A stretch of 64,000 bases of DNA, taken from Symbiodinium natans (lineage: Eukaryota > Sar > Dinophyceae > Suessiales > Symbiodiniaceae). Location of the stretch: contig CAJNDS010000346.1 in assembly GCA_905221605.1 (NCBI GenBank), forward strand, positions 62,001-126,000, in the 5' to 3' direction. This document shows positions 44,301 through 46,716 of the stretch, in pieces; the first letter of the stretch is position 1, and each line of letters begins with the position of its first letter. Below the pieces are notes generated by a model, which worked only from the letters and a program-made list of their open reading frames with translations, searched no databases and had not been told where the DNA came from. A program made the position numbers and the translations under genes.

Positions 44301-45622
44301 TCGGATTCTCAATTTGGGATGATAAAACAAAGGGCTAGCCAAGTGCCACCCTGGCATTTACCCGCATCCGTAGCGCTTACCAGGGGACAGCAGCCTCAAA
44401 GCCCACGCAAGCCCAACACACTGAAAACACCACACACTGCAGGGACCACTTCCTGTTTCGAGGATGGGAGGTGCACGCAGCTGATAGCAGCCCCAAACTC
44501 TGCGAAGCCCTGCGCCCTGAGACCCCTCAAACCCCCGAAACTCCCCTCAAACCCCCCTCAAACCCCCCTGCAACCCCCTGAAACCCCACCTTCCCCCCCT
44601 GAAACACCCCTGAAACCCCCCCTAAAACCCCGTTGCAGGGCCCAAAGTTTGATCTAGACATGACCCTCTCCTCGGCGGGCGCTTCGGCCGATGCCTCTGC
44701 GATCGGCTCCTGCAAGTCATGGCGAAAAGCTCGAAGGCACGAAATTCCTAAACCCTAAACCCTAAACCCTAAACCCTAAATCCTGTAACCTATATAAACC
44801 CTAAACCCTAACATGTTCCCCCCGCCCCCTCCTCCCCTCCAAAGAGCTAGCCTTGACCCCCTTATACTAACAGTCCTTAGTAGGGATTGCAGCACCCGAT
44901 TAAGGTCAGTTAGTATAAGGGGGAACATCCCAATGTATTCTTTTCTTTACCTTGGCAACATGTGAGGCAACCGTGCCTGCTACCCCCCCCCCCCCGCACT
45001 TGCCTGTTTCCTAGCTCACCTATCAACTTTCCCCCTCCTCCATCCCACTTGACCCATCCAGAGAGCTTGTCTTGACCCATCAACTCGTATTGCAAAGCCT
45101 GACTAGTCCCCTTCCAGCCCCACGTTTCCTGCCTCTTTCCCTATTTTCCCCCGACCCACCCCATCTGCTTCTCTTCGACTACCCAACCCTTTGCTACAAG
45201 ACCTTCCTTACCCTAAAGATACTGGCCTTCAGTAAACTTTATATTGTCAAGGGCGCATGAGAAAGACATATTAGTGGGTTTTGACTTTTATAGTACCGGC
45301 GAAGACCCCAAACACGCATGGACATGAAGATGACGACCTGGGACGCGCCACCCATGCAAGCCCATAGGCGCCCAAGTCTGGACCGTCCAGCCAGGCAACA
45401 GACGAGACAAACATGGGGGCTGACGAAAATAGGGGACCCCCAATCTAGATCCCCTAATAGTAGGATCCCCTTATCATGAGGACCCCCCATAAGGAGCCCC
45501 GAAAGTACCGTAAACCCAACCCTCTCTGCCTCGGCCGCCTCAGCTGCAGGCGCCGCAGGCTCTGCGGGCGCTTCGGGCGCTGCGGGCTCTGCTTCGGTCT
45601 CGGCCGGCGGCTCCCCGTCCAT
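521..45622 (-). CDS. CFAP44: CFAP44 gene (whole span; highly split, 3' end probably off the left edge)
   Basis: Cilia- and flagella-associated protein 44 is a WD-repeat/coiled-coil protein of the tether/tether-head complex that links inner dynein arm f to doublet microtubules. It acts in the axoneme of motile cilia and flagella. Identification rests on family landmarks in the right order on one strand: FWKMATTFTGLKLQGALGK, SDISGFVELPDGKVVSGTE, GDDGYLRWWPIEEIDSAEAD, FERVE then SPHRVSTFRC, NAEKKRRQMFLLE, AEFTDLVGENSPF, an acidic stretch, then GCDHQIYESVIDLRDKR and ALQEIQKAVE. These were recognised from memory of the family, not by a search. More than 50 exons of 24-105 bases were found, and reading phase matches across most neighbouring pairs. 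Introns begin with GC, GA or GT and end in AG. The start is the GCCATGG at 45622. The final part of the coiled coil and the stop codon were not found. Confidence 0.9.
658..723 (-). CDS. CFAP44: CFAP44 exon
   Basis: 22 codons, EQRRTDAEIQQFQTDKQRKL then NQ. Matches the family's EIQ.FQ.EKQ.KLN segment. GC donor. Confidence 0.9.
1183..1236 (-). CDS. CFAP44: CFAP44 exon
   Basis: GLKNTHKRLGEDEQRIDK, continuing the coiled coil. GC donor, phase 0/0. Confidence 0.85.
1417..1463 (-). CDS. CFAP44: CFAP44 exon
   Basis: LEMEDALQEIQKAVE; with the previous exon LRDKRLEMEDALQEIQKAVE. Strong match. GC donor. Confidence 0.94.
1487..1569. mobile_element. Family C palindromic element
   Basis: GGGGCTTTACGAAATAGGGG ... 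GGATCCCC...; shares ACGAAATAGGGGACCCC and AGTAGGATCCCC with other copies. Confidence 0.5.
1646..1694 (-). CDS. CFAP44: CFAP44 exon, GCD...LRDKR motif
   Basis: GCDHQIYESVIDLRDK; the arginine codon is split to the next exon. Matches the GCD..LY..V..LR.KR signature. GC donor. Confidence 0.94.
1818..1880 (-). CDS. CFAP44: CFAP44 exon, acidic
   Basis: GSDIESDEDEDMDDDDVGPP then Q. Ends in the family's PP before GCD. GC donor. Confidence 0.92.
2013..2087 (-). CDS. CFAP44: CFAP44 exon, KRSKRKK then acidic run
   Basis: 25 codons, VKRSKRKKGGEEEEMDEDEE then DEDDE. Continues YKKK into the basic-then-acidic stretch typical of the family. GC donor. Confidence 0.92.
2306..2377 (-). CDS. CFAP44: CFAP44 exon, LVGEN...LLKVYKKK motif
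   Basis: 24 codons, AEFTDLVGENSPFLSALLKV then YKKK. Very strong family match. GC donor. Confidence 0.94.
2482..2523 (-). CDS. CFAP44: CFAP44 exon
   Basis: AEIEEWHTQEQNLQ, continuing SEKK into the EI..W segment. GC donor. Confidence 0.88.
2867..2946 (-). CDS. CFAP44: CFAP44 exon
   Basis: 26 codons, NERCRQDKTSIMHQIKECQD then QLSEKK. GC donor. Matches the K...I..KI.ECQ..L..KK family pattern. Confidence 0.9.
3071..3113 (-). CDS. CFAP44: Probable CFAP44 exon
   Basis: ALLKKATKPPSQKQ, phase 0 in and 1 out, matching the neighbouring exons. GC donor. Confidence 0.5.
3713..3751 (-). CDS. CFAP44: CFAP44 exon
   Basis: ELLTLNDLEEKDE; with the previous exon LLVLYEELLTLNDLEEKD, as in the family. GC donor. 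Confidence 0.88.
4155..4398 (+). repeat. Degenerate TTTAGGG/TTCAGGG array
   Basis: Alternating blocks of TTTAGGG and TTCAGGG with other variants (TTTCGTG, CTTAGGG). It directly abuts the donor of a CFAP44 exon. Confidence 0.95.
4400..4504 (-). CDS. CFAP44: CFAP44 exon, DMKLLVLYE motif
   Basis: 35 codons, including ASIEKEKAKLESDLKNADMK and LLVLYE. Strong match to the family LEADLK..D.KLL.LY. The GA donor merges directly into a CCCTAAA array (GACCCCTAAACC). Confidence 0.93.
4566..4678 (+). repeat. TTTAGGG array
   Basis: Near-perfect heptamers within a CFAP44 intron. Confidence 0.95.
4695..4763 (-). CDS. CFAP44: CFAP44 exon, coiled coil
   Basis: 23 codons, AVATESQARLRHDKGQLEEH then VRQ. GC donor, phase 0/0. 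Confidence 0.85.
5040..5133. mobile_element. Family D palindromic element
   Basis: GGTTAGCAGGGAATGAGGGA ... CATTCCCCCATTCCCTGCTA; nearly perfect arms, about 92 bases. Confidence 0.65.
5776..5842. mobile_element. Family B MITE-like element, short
   Basis: TTGGGATGTCCCCCCTTTAT and AACTTCCCAA ends, with the internal CTAACAGTCC shared by other copies. Confidence 0.5.
5976..6062. mobile_element. Family D palindromic element
   Basis: GAGTAGGGGAACGAGGGAAT ... CATTCCCCCTCCTTCCCTAC; same design as the 5040 copy, about 0.9 kb away. Confidence 0.6.
6772..7540. repeat. About 270-bp tandem repeat, three diverged copies
   Basis: The segment around ATGCGAATTTAGCTACTAG recurs at 6887, 7149 and 7435, and flanking text (CAGTTGTGTTTGTAC, GAGCAACTAAT) repeats with the same period. 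It lies inside the 2.1 kb element. Confidence 0.75.
7531..7790. repeat. About 130-bp tandem repeat, two copies, third copy at about 8118-8235
   Basis: Both copies carry CGGTTCTAC.TACATAAC and ...GACCAC.TATATACTATG.CTGAAAA. A more diverged copy lies near the right end of the same element. Confidence 0.7.
8262..8500. repeat. Large hairpin-forming inverted repeat
   Basis: CAATTTTCCGGGACTCT (8337-8353) is perfectly repeated in reverse complement after a 26-base loop. The arms extend as ACCAAAA/TTTTGGT repeats for about 100 bases on each side. Confidence 0.8.
8807..9047 (-). repeat. CCCTAAA array with CCCCAAA variants
   Basis: About 240 bases. Variant CCCCAAA units cluster in the middle; the right half is pure CCCTAAA. 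Confidence 0.95.
9070..9140 (-). CDS. Possible acidic exon between two opposed telomere-type arrays
   Basis: An open minus-strand frame reads PEGEDEEGGATEEVEAEGST. It fills the about 100 unique bases between a CCCTAAA array on the left and a TTTAGGG array on the right. Neighbouring CFAP44 exons join in phase without it, so it may be alternative, vestigial or chance. Confidence 0.35.
9147..9235 (+). repeat. TTTAGGG array facing the previous array
   Basis: Pure heptamers in the opposite orientation to the array ending at 9047, with about 100 unique bases between. Confidence 0.95.
9388..9415. repeat. CA microsatellite
   Basis: Short (CA)n followed by CTCACTCT, in an intron. Confidence 0.85.
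10079..10186. mobile_element. Family C palindromic element
   Basis: GGGGTTTACGAAAATAGGGG ... CCCTAATTTCGGAAACCC. The arms are complementary. Confidence 0.6.
10290..10370 (-). CDS. CFAP44: CFAP44 exon
   Basis: 27 codons, EFEPRSWSILPEAEEELYAE then IEEDEGR. Matches the LP..EEEL..EIE family segment. GT donor. Confidence 0.8.
10574..10635 (-). CDS. CFAP44: CFAP44 exon (acidic)
   Basis: LQEANPPAAEDHEDFQEEEE. GC donor; phase agrees with both neighbours. Confidence 0.7.
11046..11088 (-). CDS. CFAP44: CFAP44 exon
   Basis: AFASHLKGEKLEEL, continuing NDADIQ. GT donor. Confidence 0.85.
11219..11274 (-). CDS. CFAP44: CFAP44 exon, FPEKRFE motif
   Basis: APPEFPEKRFEFNDADIQ, matching the FPEKR.EV.DEDI family segment. 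GA donor. Confidence 0.88.
11519..11584 (+). repeat. TTTAGGG array
   Basis: Short array with one TTTCGGG and one TTAGGGG unit. Confidence 0.9.
13103..13184 (-). CDS. CFAP44: CFAP44 exon
   Basis: VLKLEVSASAQQVERDLMAL then AEIDEQL, heptad-rich. A GTTTAGGG-type array abuts the upstream intron end. Confidence 0.85.
13198..13290 (-). repeat. CCCTAAA array
   Basis: Pure heptamers in the CFAP44 intron between the VLALRD and VLKLEV exons. Confidence 0.95.
13322..13363 (-). CDS. CFAP44: CFAP44 exon
   Basis: VLALRDFRQQVRAE, giving EFNQRVLALRD, a conserved coiled-coil junction. GC donor. Confidence 0.92.
13451..13489 (-). CDS. CFAP44: CFAP44 exon
   Basis: ESIHAIKTEFNQR, giving FLLEESIHAIKTEFNQR with the previous exon. 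GC donor. Confidence 0.92.
13748..13807 (-). CDS. CFAP44: CFAP44 exon, NAEKKRRQM motif
   Basis: 20 codons, VPENQRMNAEKKRRQMFLLE. Strong family match. GA donor. Confidence 0.92.
13934..14080. mobile_element. Family B MITE-like element split by telomere-type repeats
   Basis: GGGACGTTCCCCCC on the left and ATAAGGGGGGGAACATAT on the right are family B ends. A CCCTAAA array (about 14017-14056) interrupts the element. Confidence 0.6.
14116..14160 (-). CDS. CFAP44: CFAP44 exon
   Basis: ATLGNYMLKTSEDYQ, phase 0/0, GC donor. The intron after it holds a MITE-like element that is itself interrupted by telomere-type repeats. Confidence 0.88.
14318..14356 (-). CDS. CFAP44: CFAP44 exon
   Basis: APEDVEAIANAEA, matching the PEDV.AI..A family segment. 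GA donor. Confidence 0.8.
14714..14840 (-). repeat. CCCTCAA-variant array passing into CCCTACA and CCCTAAA
   Basis: About eight CCCTCAA units, then four CCCTACA, then CCCTAAA. The variants form blocks rather than being mixed. Confidence 0.95.
14850..14873 (-). CDS. CFAP44: CFAP44 micro-exon
   Basis: 24 bases, RKAQIQER. Acceptor TTGCAG, GC donor. The previous exon ends in phase 1, so at least one exon between 14.9 and 16.2 kb is missing. Confidence 0.6.
14911..15126. mobile_element. Family C element split by a telomere-type array
   Basis: Left end GGGGGTTTACGAAAATAGGG and right part AGTAGGATCCCCCTATAATG ... ATCGGAAGCCCCCG belong to one family C copy. Between them lies a TTTAGGG array (about 14929-15063). 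Confidence 0.65.
15237..15634 (+). repeat. Longest TTTAGGG array in the window
   Basis: About 400 bases of nearly pure TTTAGGG with few interruptions (TTAGGG, TATTAGGG). It lies inside a CFAP44 intron, so it is interstitial and not a chromosome end. Confidence 0.97.
16267..16357 (-). CDS. CFAP44: CFAP44 exon
   Basis: VKQLREFRVPKASRSCGQEE then DDENEGMGYE. Acceptor CCGCAG, GTGAGC donor; ends in phase 1. Confidence 0.75.
16904..16972 (-). CDS. CFAP44: CFAP44 exon, HRVSTFR motif
   Basis: 23 codons, VLGFQSPHRVSTFRCATMSD then ELQ. The HRVSTFRC signature is strongly diagnostic. GC donor. Confidence 0.92.
17246..17308 (-). CDS. CFAP44: CFAP44 exon
   Basis: 21 codons, ERGLQKLKDYYLKRVDFERV then E, continuing EFH to give the family's KL.DYFL...E.E.I segment. 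GC donor. Confidence 0.9.
17517..17552 (-). CDS. CFAP44: CFAP44 exon, ELAW motif
   Basis: VRFELAWSVEFH, 36 bases. V..ELAW..EFH is conserved in the family. GT donor. Confidence 0.88.
17625..17670 (-). CDS. CFAP44: CFAP44 exon
   Basis: YINHLKEDMENQIEQ, phase-matched on both sides. GC donor. Confidence 0.8.
17812..17873 (-). CDS. CFAP44: CFAP44 exon
   Basis: VKNSQLVEAQLVGGDMVVDQ, matching the N..LP...L.....VVDEE segment. Acceptor GTGCAG, GT donor. Confidence 0.8.
17898..18103 (+). repeat. TTTAGGG array with a homogeneous TCAAGGG core
   Basis: About 16 identical TCAAGGG units (17930-18043) are flanked on both sides by TTTAGGG, with a TTAAGGG transitional unit at each junction. Confidence 0.95.
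18134..18183 (-). CDS. CFAP44: CFAP44 exon, coiled coil
   Basis: VRERVSEIREELVELQ, joined in phase to LKKLR. GA donor. Confidence 0.85.
18268..18375. mobile_element. Family C palindromic element
   Basis: GGGGGTTTCCAAATGTAGGG ... GGGGTACCCCTATTTGGGGA, with an internal poly-G run. Confidence 0.5.
18397..18457 (-). CDS. CFAP44: CFAP44 exon, coiled coil
   Basis: DAKLKAEEDSAKAAAELKKL. Acceptor CGCCAG, GC donor. Matches the family KLKAEED...AA segment. Confidence 0.85.
18712..18776 (-). CDS. CFAP44: CFAP44 exon, DPQQYS motif
   Basis: HGPGVVAINPDITDPQQYSI then Q. The D..DP..YS segment marks the start of the coiled-coil half in this family. GA donor. Confidence 0.8.
19218..19335 (+). repeat. TTTAGGG array
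   Basis: Includes two CATAGGG units and one TTTAGTG. Confidence 0.93.
19389..19458 (-). CDS. CFAP44: CFAP44 exon
   Basis: VNMEEVGEQLQGSIPELPET then TME. Acceptor GCCAG, GC donor; the split codon continues into the next exon. Confidence 0.6.
19682..19739 (-). CDS. CFAP44: CFAP44 exon, WD-like strand
   Basis: LLISEGLLAVAHDKAEGVE. Joined to the exon above it reads AIAIHLLLISEGLLAVAHDK. GT donor. An antisense frame is also open here but fits nothing. Confidence 0.6.
19907..19978 (-). CDS. CFAP44: CFAP44 exon
   Basis: FTKFLVDPERVPGQNTPAAI then AIH. The GT donor gives the phase needed by the next exon. Confidence 0.6.
20819..20874 (-). CDS. CFAP44: CFAP44 exon
   Basis: VNSVQMMDDESMRLGEFG. Acceptor TGCCAG, GC donor, split codon completed by the next exon. 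Confidence 0.6.
20928..21061 (-). repeat. CCCTAAA/CCCCAAA array
   Basis: Mixed CCCTAAA and CCCCAAA units, again in blocks. Confidence 0.93.
21338..21438. mobile_element. Family B MITE-like element
   Basis: TTGGGATGTGCCCCCTTATA ... TATAAGGGGAACATCCCAA; 101 bases, in a CFAP44 intron. Confidence 0.7.
21482..21574 (-). CDS. CFAP44: CFAP44 exon, second WD-like domain
   Basis: 31 codons, LLRRIWLIPRIAGGCFLCAN then ISDGSSGAALL. Acceptor CAGCAG, GC donor, phase 0/0. A family B MITE-like element lies just downstream in the intron. Confidence 0.65.
21587..21780 (+). repeat. TTTAGGG array with CTTAGGG and TTTTGGG variants
   Basis: About 190 bases; the edges are more degenerate than the centre. Confidence 0.93.
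23377..23442 (-). CDS. CFAP44: CFAP44 exon (charged linker)
   Basis: MSQQEKEEKAKDDDEDGEAH then KE, phase 0/0, GT donor. An acceptor 12 bases further in is also possible. Confidence 0.55.
23586..23624 (-). CDS. CFAP44: CFAP44 exon (basic linker)
   Basis: DEDGKRKKKKKKK, phase 0/0, GC donor. Confidence 0.5.
24226..24300 (-). CDS. CFAP44: CFAP44 exon (Gly/Glu linker) with canonical GTAAGT donor
   Basis: 25 codons, EEDEGGEGGEEGEASPTAGE then VRTRR. It is one of the few exons with a textbook GTAAGT donor. Acceptor GCCAG. Confidence 0.65.
24550..24592 (-). CDS. CFAP44: Possible CFAP44 exon (acidic linker)
   Basis: SDDEEEEEEEAPYRDV. Boundaries and phase are not settled. Confidence 0.45.
24791..24852 (-). 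CDS. CFAP44: CFAP44 exon
   Basis: YDISVNYISVMPDVPEIEEC. Acceptor GTCAG, GC donor. Beta-rich then acidic; placed by strand, order and composition. Confidence 0.6.
25560..25935. repeat. Inverted pair of GGATTCGGGAAAC-type short-repeat arrays
   Basis: Left half: about five spaced copies of CGGATTCGGGAAAC-like units. Right half: about eight spaced copies of GTTTCCTGAATCG, the near reverse complement. Together they could fold into a long imperfect hairpin. Confidence 0.7.
26156..26212 (-). CDS. CFAP44: CFAP44 exon, WD-like
   Basis: GFVSIPATVNFFAWDDIS. Acceptor TTCCAG, GC donor. The ...FAWDD pattern fits a WD blade. Confidence 0.65.
26900..27030. mobile_element. Family C palindromic element
   Basis: GGGGGTTTCCGAACATTCGG ... 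CACCCCCTAATTTTGGACAT, with an internal G-rich tract. Confidence 0.5.
27066..27119 (-). CDS. CFAP44: CFAP44 exon, WD blade
   Basis: 18 codons, DGTIRAFTACADGFLQLQ. GA donor keeps phase 0. Confidence 0.75.
27330..27510. repeat. GGGTTGGGCACTCCAGGAG minisatellite
   Basis: Six or more imperfect units of about 30 bases. Confidence 0.75.
27628..27685 (-). CDS. CFAP44: CFAP44 exon, WD blade
   Basis: VDPSKRTLCVGYTAGHLE, matching the DP..RT...G...G.... blade of the family. The 3' boundary is uncertain by a few bases. Confidence 0.8.
27871..27903 (-). CDS. CFAP44: Probable CFAP44 exon
   Basis: VGATCISAEV, phase 2 in and 1 out, matching its neighbours. It sits where the family has a GT.L.W.P segment. 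Confidence 0.5.
28259..28296 (-). CDS. CFAP44: CFAP44 exon, WD blade
   Basis: MDGTVRAFNVSQ. With the previous exon it reads SCGGMDGTVRAFNVS, a typical WD DGTVR strand. GC donor. Confidence 0.85.
28345..28436. mobile_element. Family C palindromic element
   Basis: GGGGGTTTCCGAAATTAGGG ... GGGGATCGTAAACCCCC. Confidence 0.6.
28585..28636 (-). CDS. CFAP44: CFAP44 exon, WD blade
   Basis: VTGTVVSSSYSGLVVSC, ending in a split glycine codon. GC donor. Continues the blade from HSKQ. Confidence 0.8.
28722..28802 (-). CDS. CFAP44: CFAP44 exon, WD blade
   Basis: 27 codons, DSRNGMVWLYDITSANCQMV then FSCHSKQ. Acceptor TTGCAG, GC donor, phase 0/0. Matches the family's D.NGG.W..D....C...HSG region. Confidence 0.85.
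29729..29830. mobile_element. Family A MITE-like element
   Basis: Ends CTACTATTTGC.AAGAACC and GGTTCTTAAGCAAATAGTAG form an inverted repeat. 102 bases, AT-rich centre, in a CFAP44 intron. Confidence 0.7.
29845..30130. repeat. ATT/ATG-rich microsatellite tract
   Basis: Nearly 290 bases of ATT, ATG and ACT triplet-like repeats. The plus-strand ORF across it is low-complexity. Confidence 0.85.
30153..30228 (-). CDS. CFAP44: CFAP44 exon, YLRWW...IDSAEAD motif
   Basis: YLRWWPIEEIDSAEADYDNG then ILEC. With the preceding exon it reads GDDGYLRWW...IDSAEAD, strongly diagnostic. The acceptor lies directly behind a telomere-type array (CCCTAATCCAAG). The exact 3' end is uncertain. Confidence 0.9.
30235..30350 (+). 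repeat. TTTAGGG array at a splice acceptor
   Basis: Read on the minus strand it ends CCCTAATCCAAG, directly at the start of the YLRWW exon of CFAP44. Confidence 0.93.
30488..30568 (-). CDS. CFAP44: CFAP44 exon, WD propeller 1
   Basis: SGPHAGAIDVILIDKDNGLV then ISGGDD. H.GAI.V...D....ISGGDDG is a standard WD blade. GT donor. Confidence 0.92.
30750..30774 (-). CDS. CFAP44: CFAP44 micro-exon
   Basis: 25 bases encoding VELMRAKD. It follows FVK to give the family's FVKVEL. GC donor; the split codon is completed by the next exon. Confidence 0.85.
30849..30888 (-). CDS. CFAP44: CFAP44 exon, WD propeller 1
   Basis: YGKLLVWEGVFVK, a 40-base exon completing a WD blade (LLVWEG). GC donor. Phase matches both neighbours. 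Confidence 0.92.
30971..31044 (-). CDS. CFAP44: CFAP44 exon, WD propeller 1
   Basis: FGASELSDISGFVELPDGKV then VSGT, matching the family segment SDI....LPDGKV.SG. Acceptor TTGCAG, GC donor, split codon shared with the next exon. Confidence 0.92.
31183..31240 (-). CDS. CFAP44: CFAP44 exon, diagnostic FWKM...FTGLKLQG motif
   Basis: FWKMATTFTGLKLQGALGK is one of the strongest CFAP44 signatures in the window. GC donor after AAG. A family C palindromic element ends about 15 bases upstream of the acceptor. Confidence 0.92.
31255..31362. mobile_element. Family C palindromic element next to a CFAP44 exon
   Basis: GGGGGACTTTCGAACATAGG ... CCCCCAATTTCCGAAACCC. It ends about 15 bases from the acceptor of the FWKM exon. 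Confidence 0.6.
31434..31501 (-). CDS. CFAP44: CFAP44 exon, WD propeller 1
   Basis: DVFSIRWGQFPGMLTSVGVG then HI. The split arginine codon is completed by the next exon. The intron before it ends in telomere-type repeats a few bases from the GACAG acceptor. Confidence 0.9.
31508..31750 (+). repeat. TTTAGGG array
   Basis: About 240 bases. Its left edge lies about 7 bases from the acceptor of the DVFSIRW exon. Confidence 0.95.
31805..31884 (-). CDS. CFAP44: CFAP44 exon, WD propeller 1 (WDW motif)
   Basis: CAPDYLLSVWDWRNERLLLK then CKAYGQ, a classic WD blade end. Joined to the previous exon it reads LASAGCAPDYLLSVWDW, as the family expects. The donor that keeps phase is GA (CAG before GACCGG). 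Confidence 0.9.
31911..32134 (+). repeat. TTTAGGG/TTCAGGG array
   Basis: Contains a block of five TTCAGGG units. Confidence 0.95.
32423..32521 (-). CDS. CFAP44: CFAP44 exon, WD propeller 1
   Basis: RLYRILRKGTMRGYASVAFS followed by PHNKAGLWLASAG, matching the family's RLYR.L.GGTER.YA...FSP...LASVG blade. Acceptor GTTGAG. The donor is ambiguous (GCAG before GGACAAG). Confidence 0.85.
33380..33900. other. AT-rich low-complexity stretch
   Basis: GTGGTG and TAAT-type simple sequence, then AT-rich DNA with no supported exon. Confidence 0.6.
34186..34300. mobile_element. Family C palindromic element
   Basis: GGGGGCTTCCGGAATTCGAG ... CCCCGATTCTCGTAAGCCCC. Confidence 0.5.
35535..35750. repeat. TTTC/TTCC microsatellite
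   Basis: Long polypyrimidine tract. It makes Ser/Phe-rich plus ORFs and Lys/Glu-rich minus ORFs that are not genes. Confidence 0.9.
36658..36745. repeat. ATT/ATG microsatellite
   Basis: TTATGATGATTA-type units. Confidence 0.85.
39895..39953 (-). CDS. CFAP44: CFAP44 exon, WD propeller 1 (GGIGA motif)
   Basis: TRQRRFLHGRDNGGIGAVA. The ...FL.GRD.GGIGA.A signature is characteristic of CFAP44. GT donor. The next stretch of this blade was not located. Confidence 0.75.
40072..40117 (-). CDS. CFAP44: CFAP44 exon, WD propeller 1
   Basis: EFAYITGHVVCFMNI, a beta-strand pattern at the family position of the first blade. Acceptor CCAG, GC donor, phase 0 to 1. Confidence 0.65.
40180..40258 (-). CDS. 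CFAP44: CFAP44 exon, start of WD propeller 1
   Basis: Encodes KAQLFDRGFDFSRINNAVWT and six more residues. The GFD...RINN pattern matches the conserved segment just before the first blade of CFAP44. GC donor. Confidence 0.65.
40816..40838 (-). CDS. CFAP44: Possible CFAP44 exon before WD propeller 1
   Basis: 23 bases encoding EIIEGIR. The GA donor gives a phase that completes an arginine codon with the next exon. Confidence 0.4.
41312..41344 (-). CDS. CFAP44: Possible CFAP44 exon
   Basis: 11 codons, PKCKVYADKAE, between GCAAG and a GC donor, phase 0/0. It lies where the family has a short linker before the first WD propeller. It was placed by phase and composition only. Confidence 0.35.
41575..41660. 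repeat. ACC-type trinucleotide tract
   Basis: AACACCACCAGCACC units. They read Thr/Ser-rich on plus and Gly/Val-rich on minus. Confidence 0.8.
43358..43399 (-). CDS. CFAP44: CFAP44 exon (acidic N-terminus)
   Basis: 14 codons, APEEGALEAGEASQ, phase 0/0. The upstream intron ends with telomere-type repeats only about 8 bases before the CAG acceptor. Confidence 0.5.
43408..43550 (+). repeat. TTTAGGG array
   Basis: Degenerate at its left edge (TTTAGGGG, TTTGGGG), then pure. Confidence 0.93.
44202..44252 (-). CDS. CFAP44: CFAP44 exon (acidic N-terminus)
   Basis: 17 codons, EPVPDAAPAEAGEHGEQ, between GCGCAG and a GC donor, phase 0/0. The start closely resembles that of the preceding exon (EPIAEA against EPVPDA), so the two may have arisen by exon duplication. 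Confidence 0.55.
44665..44709 (-). CDS. CFAP44: CFAP44 exon (acidic N-terminus)
   Basis: 15 codons, EPIAEASAEAPAEER. Acceptor CTTGCAG, donor GT, phase 0 on both sides. Composition continues that of exon 1. Confidence 0.6.
44855..44933. mobile_element. Family B MITE-like element
   Basis: CCCCCTTATACTAACAGTCC ... TATAAGGGGGAACATCCCAA, in the first CFAP44 intron. The left end is truncated. Confidence 0.6.
45415..45511. mobile_element. Family C palindromic element
   Basis: GGGGGCTGACGAAAATAGGG, internal AGTAGGATCCCC, and an end near CGTAAACCC. It lies just downstream of CFAP44 exon 1. Confidence 0.5.
45521..45622 (-). CDS. CFAP44: CFAP44 exon 1 with start codon
   Basis: 34 codons beginning MDGEPPAETEAEPAAPEAP, Ala/Glu/Pro-rich and probably disordered. 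The ATG lies in GCCATGG, and a CAG sits 3 bases upstream, so a splice (or trans-splice) acceptor may end right before the start codon. The frame stays open upstream, so an earlier start cannot be excluded. The donor is GT after AGG. Confidence 0.7.
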
Positions 45623-46716
45623 GGCCTGCGGACACTCAAGGAAAGCCAGCAGCCACGTGGACTTGAGAAGAGTTGAGAGGTCTTGAGGTTGGAGAACCTC
45701 AGGGCTGCAGCTCTGGTAGCATTGAGTACAGCAAGGGTTCAAGTTTTGGGAAATCCGCTTATACAACCCGAACGATGTTTCGTGCTGCTGCAACACTTTG
45801 CAACTCCTGACGTCCGTGTCAACTTCGCTGTGATCACGTGATAAAGTTGCGACAAAGCCTTGCAAGCGCTGACGTCTACCTCATTGGCATGCACAACCAC
45901 TGCACTATGCTTCGACACTGGTAAGTTGTCGGGGCTCTGAGGAGGCACGTTGGTCTAGAAGCCCCTTCCATGACTCTGTTGCAAGCTTGGTGCCCAGTCC
46001 AACGTTCCATGCTGAATGTTCTTCTGTTGTCTACACTACGCTGAGCTGAGACGGCCACACACCCCTCTTTCCTTTGGTTCAGCTGTCAAGTGCAGGTGGC
46101 AGGCCAAGAGCACAAATGCACGAATATGGCACAAGACTCTGCAGACCGGCTTATTTACTCTGAGCCATGTCGGCCATCATCATGGGGGTGAAACATGCCG
46201 GTAAGGTCGATCGAGCTACACCACGTGAACGGCCAATGTGTACTAGTACTGCCAAGGTATTTCGCGACTTTGCAGCTTACTCAGGAGGCTTTCGAGAGCT
46301 GCACATGCCGGGTTCTAGACACGCCTGTCCTTCAGCATGTGTTGGGAAGTCTCTGCTGGCCGAGCATGAATCTGTGAGCACCCCCATAATTTGAGAATAT
46401 CTACCGCATACCATCAAGACAGCTGAAGTTTATGAGATCCTGACTTTCGGAAACCGGCTACTTCGGGGATCCTAAGCTAGCGGAATTTCTGCTGGAGCAG
46501 TCTCTCACAGCTGATGCTGGAGGAGCTGACCTGCCGGTGGAAAGAGATGGTGGGGCTCCACTGGGCATGGCCAGACGACATCAGACGACGAATAGACTTC
46601 AATGGCTGCACCGATGTGTTCTTGGCTTGGGGCGGCATAACATCACAGCAAAACTGGTCTGGTGGCATACCACGCCTAGTGGCCGTTGCACGTATTCTTC
46701 TTGCCACAAGTAGAGA

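Noticed and set aside
43866-44657. 263-codon plus-strand ORF
   Set aside because: Pro-rich from CCCCTCAAAC repeats, no domain, and it overlaps phase-consistent CFAP44 exons on the other strand.
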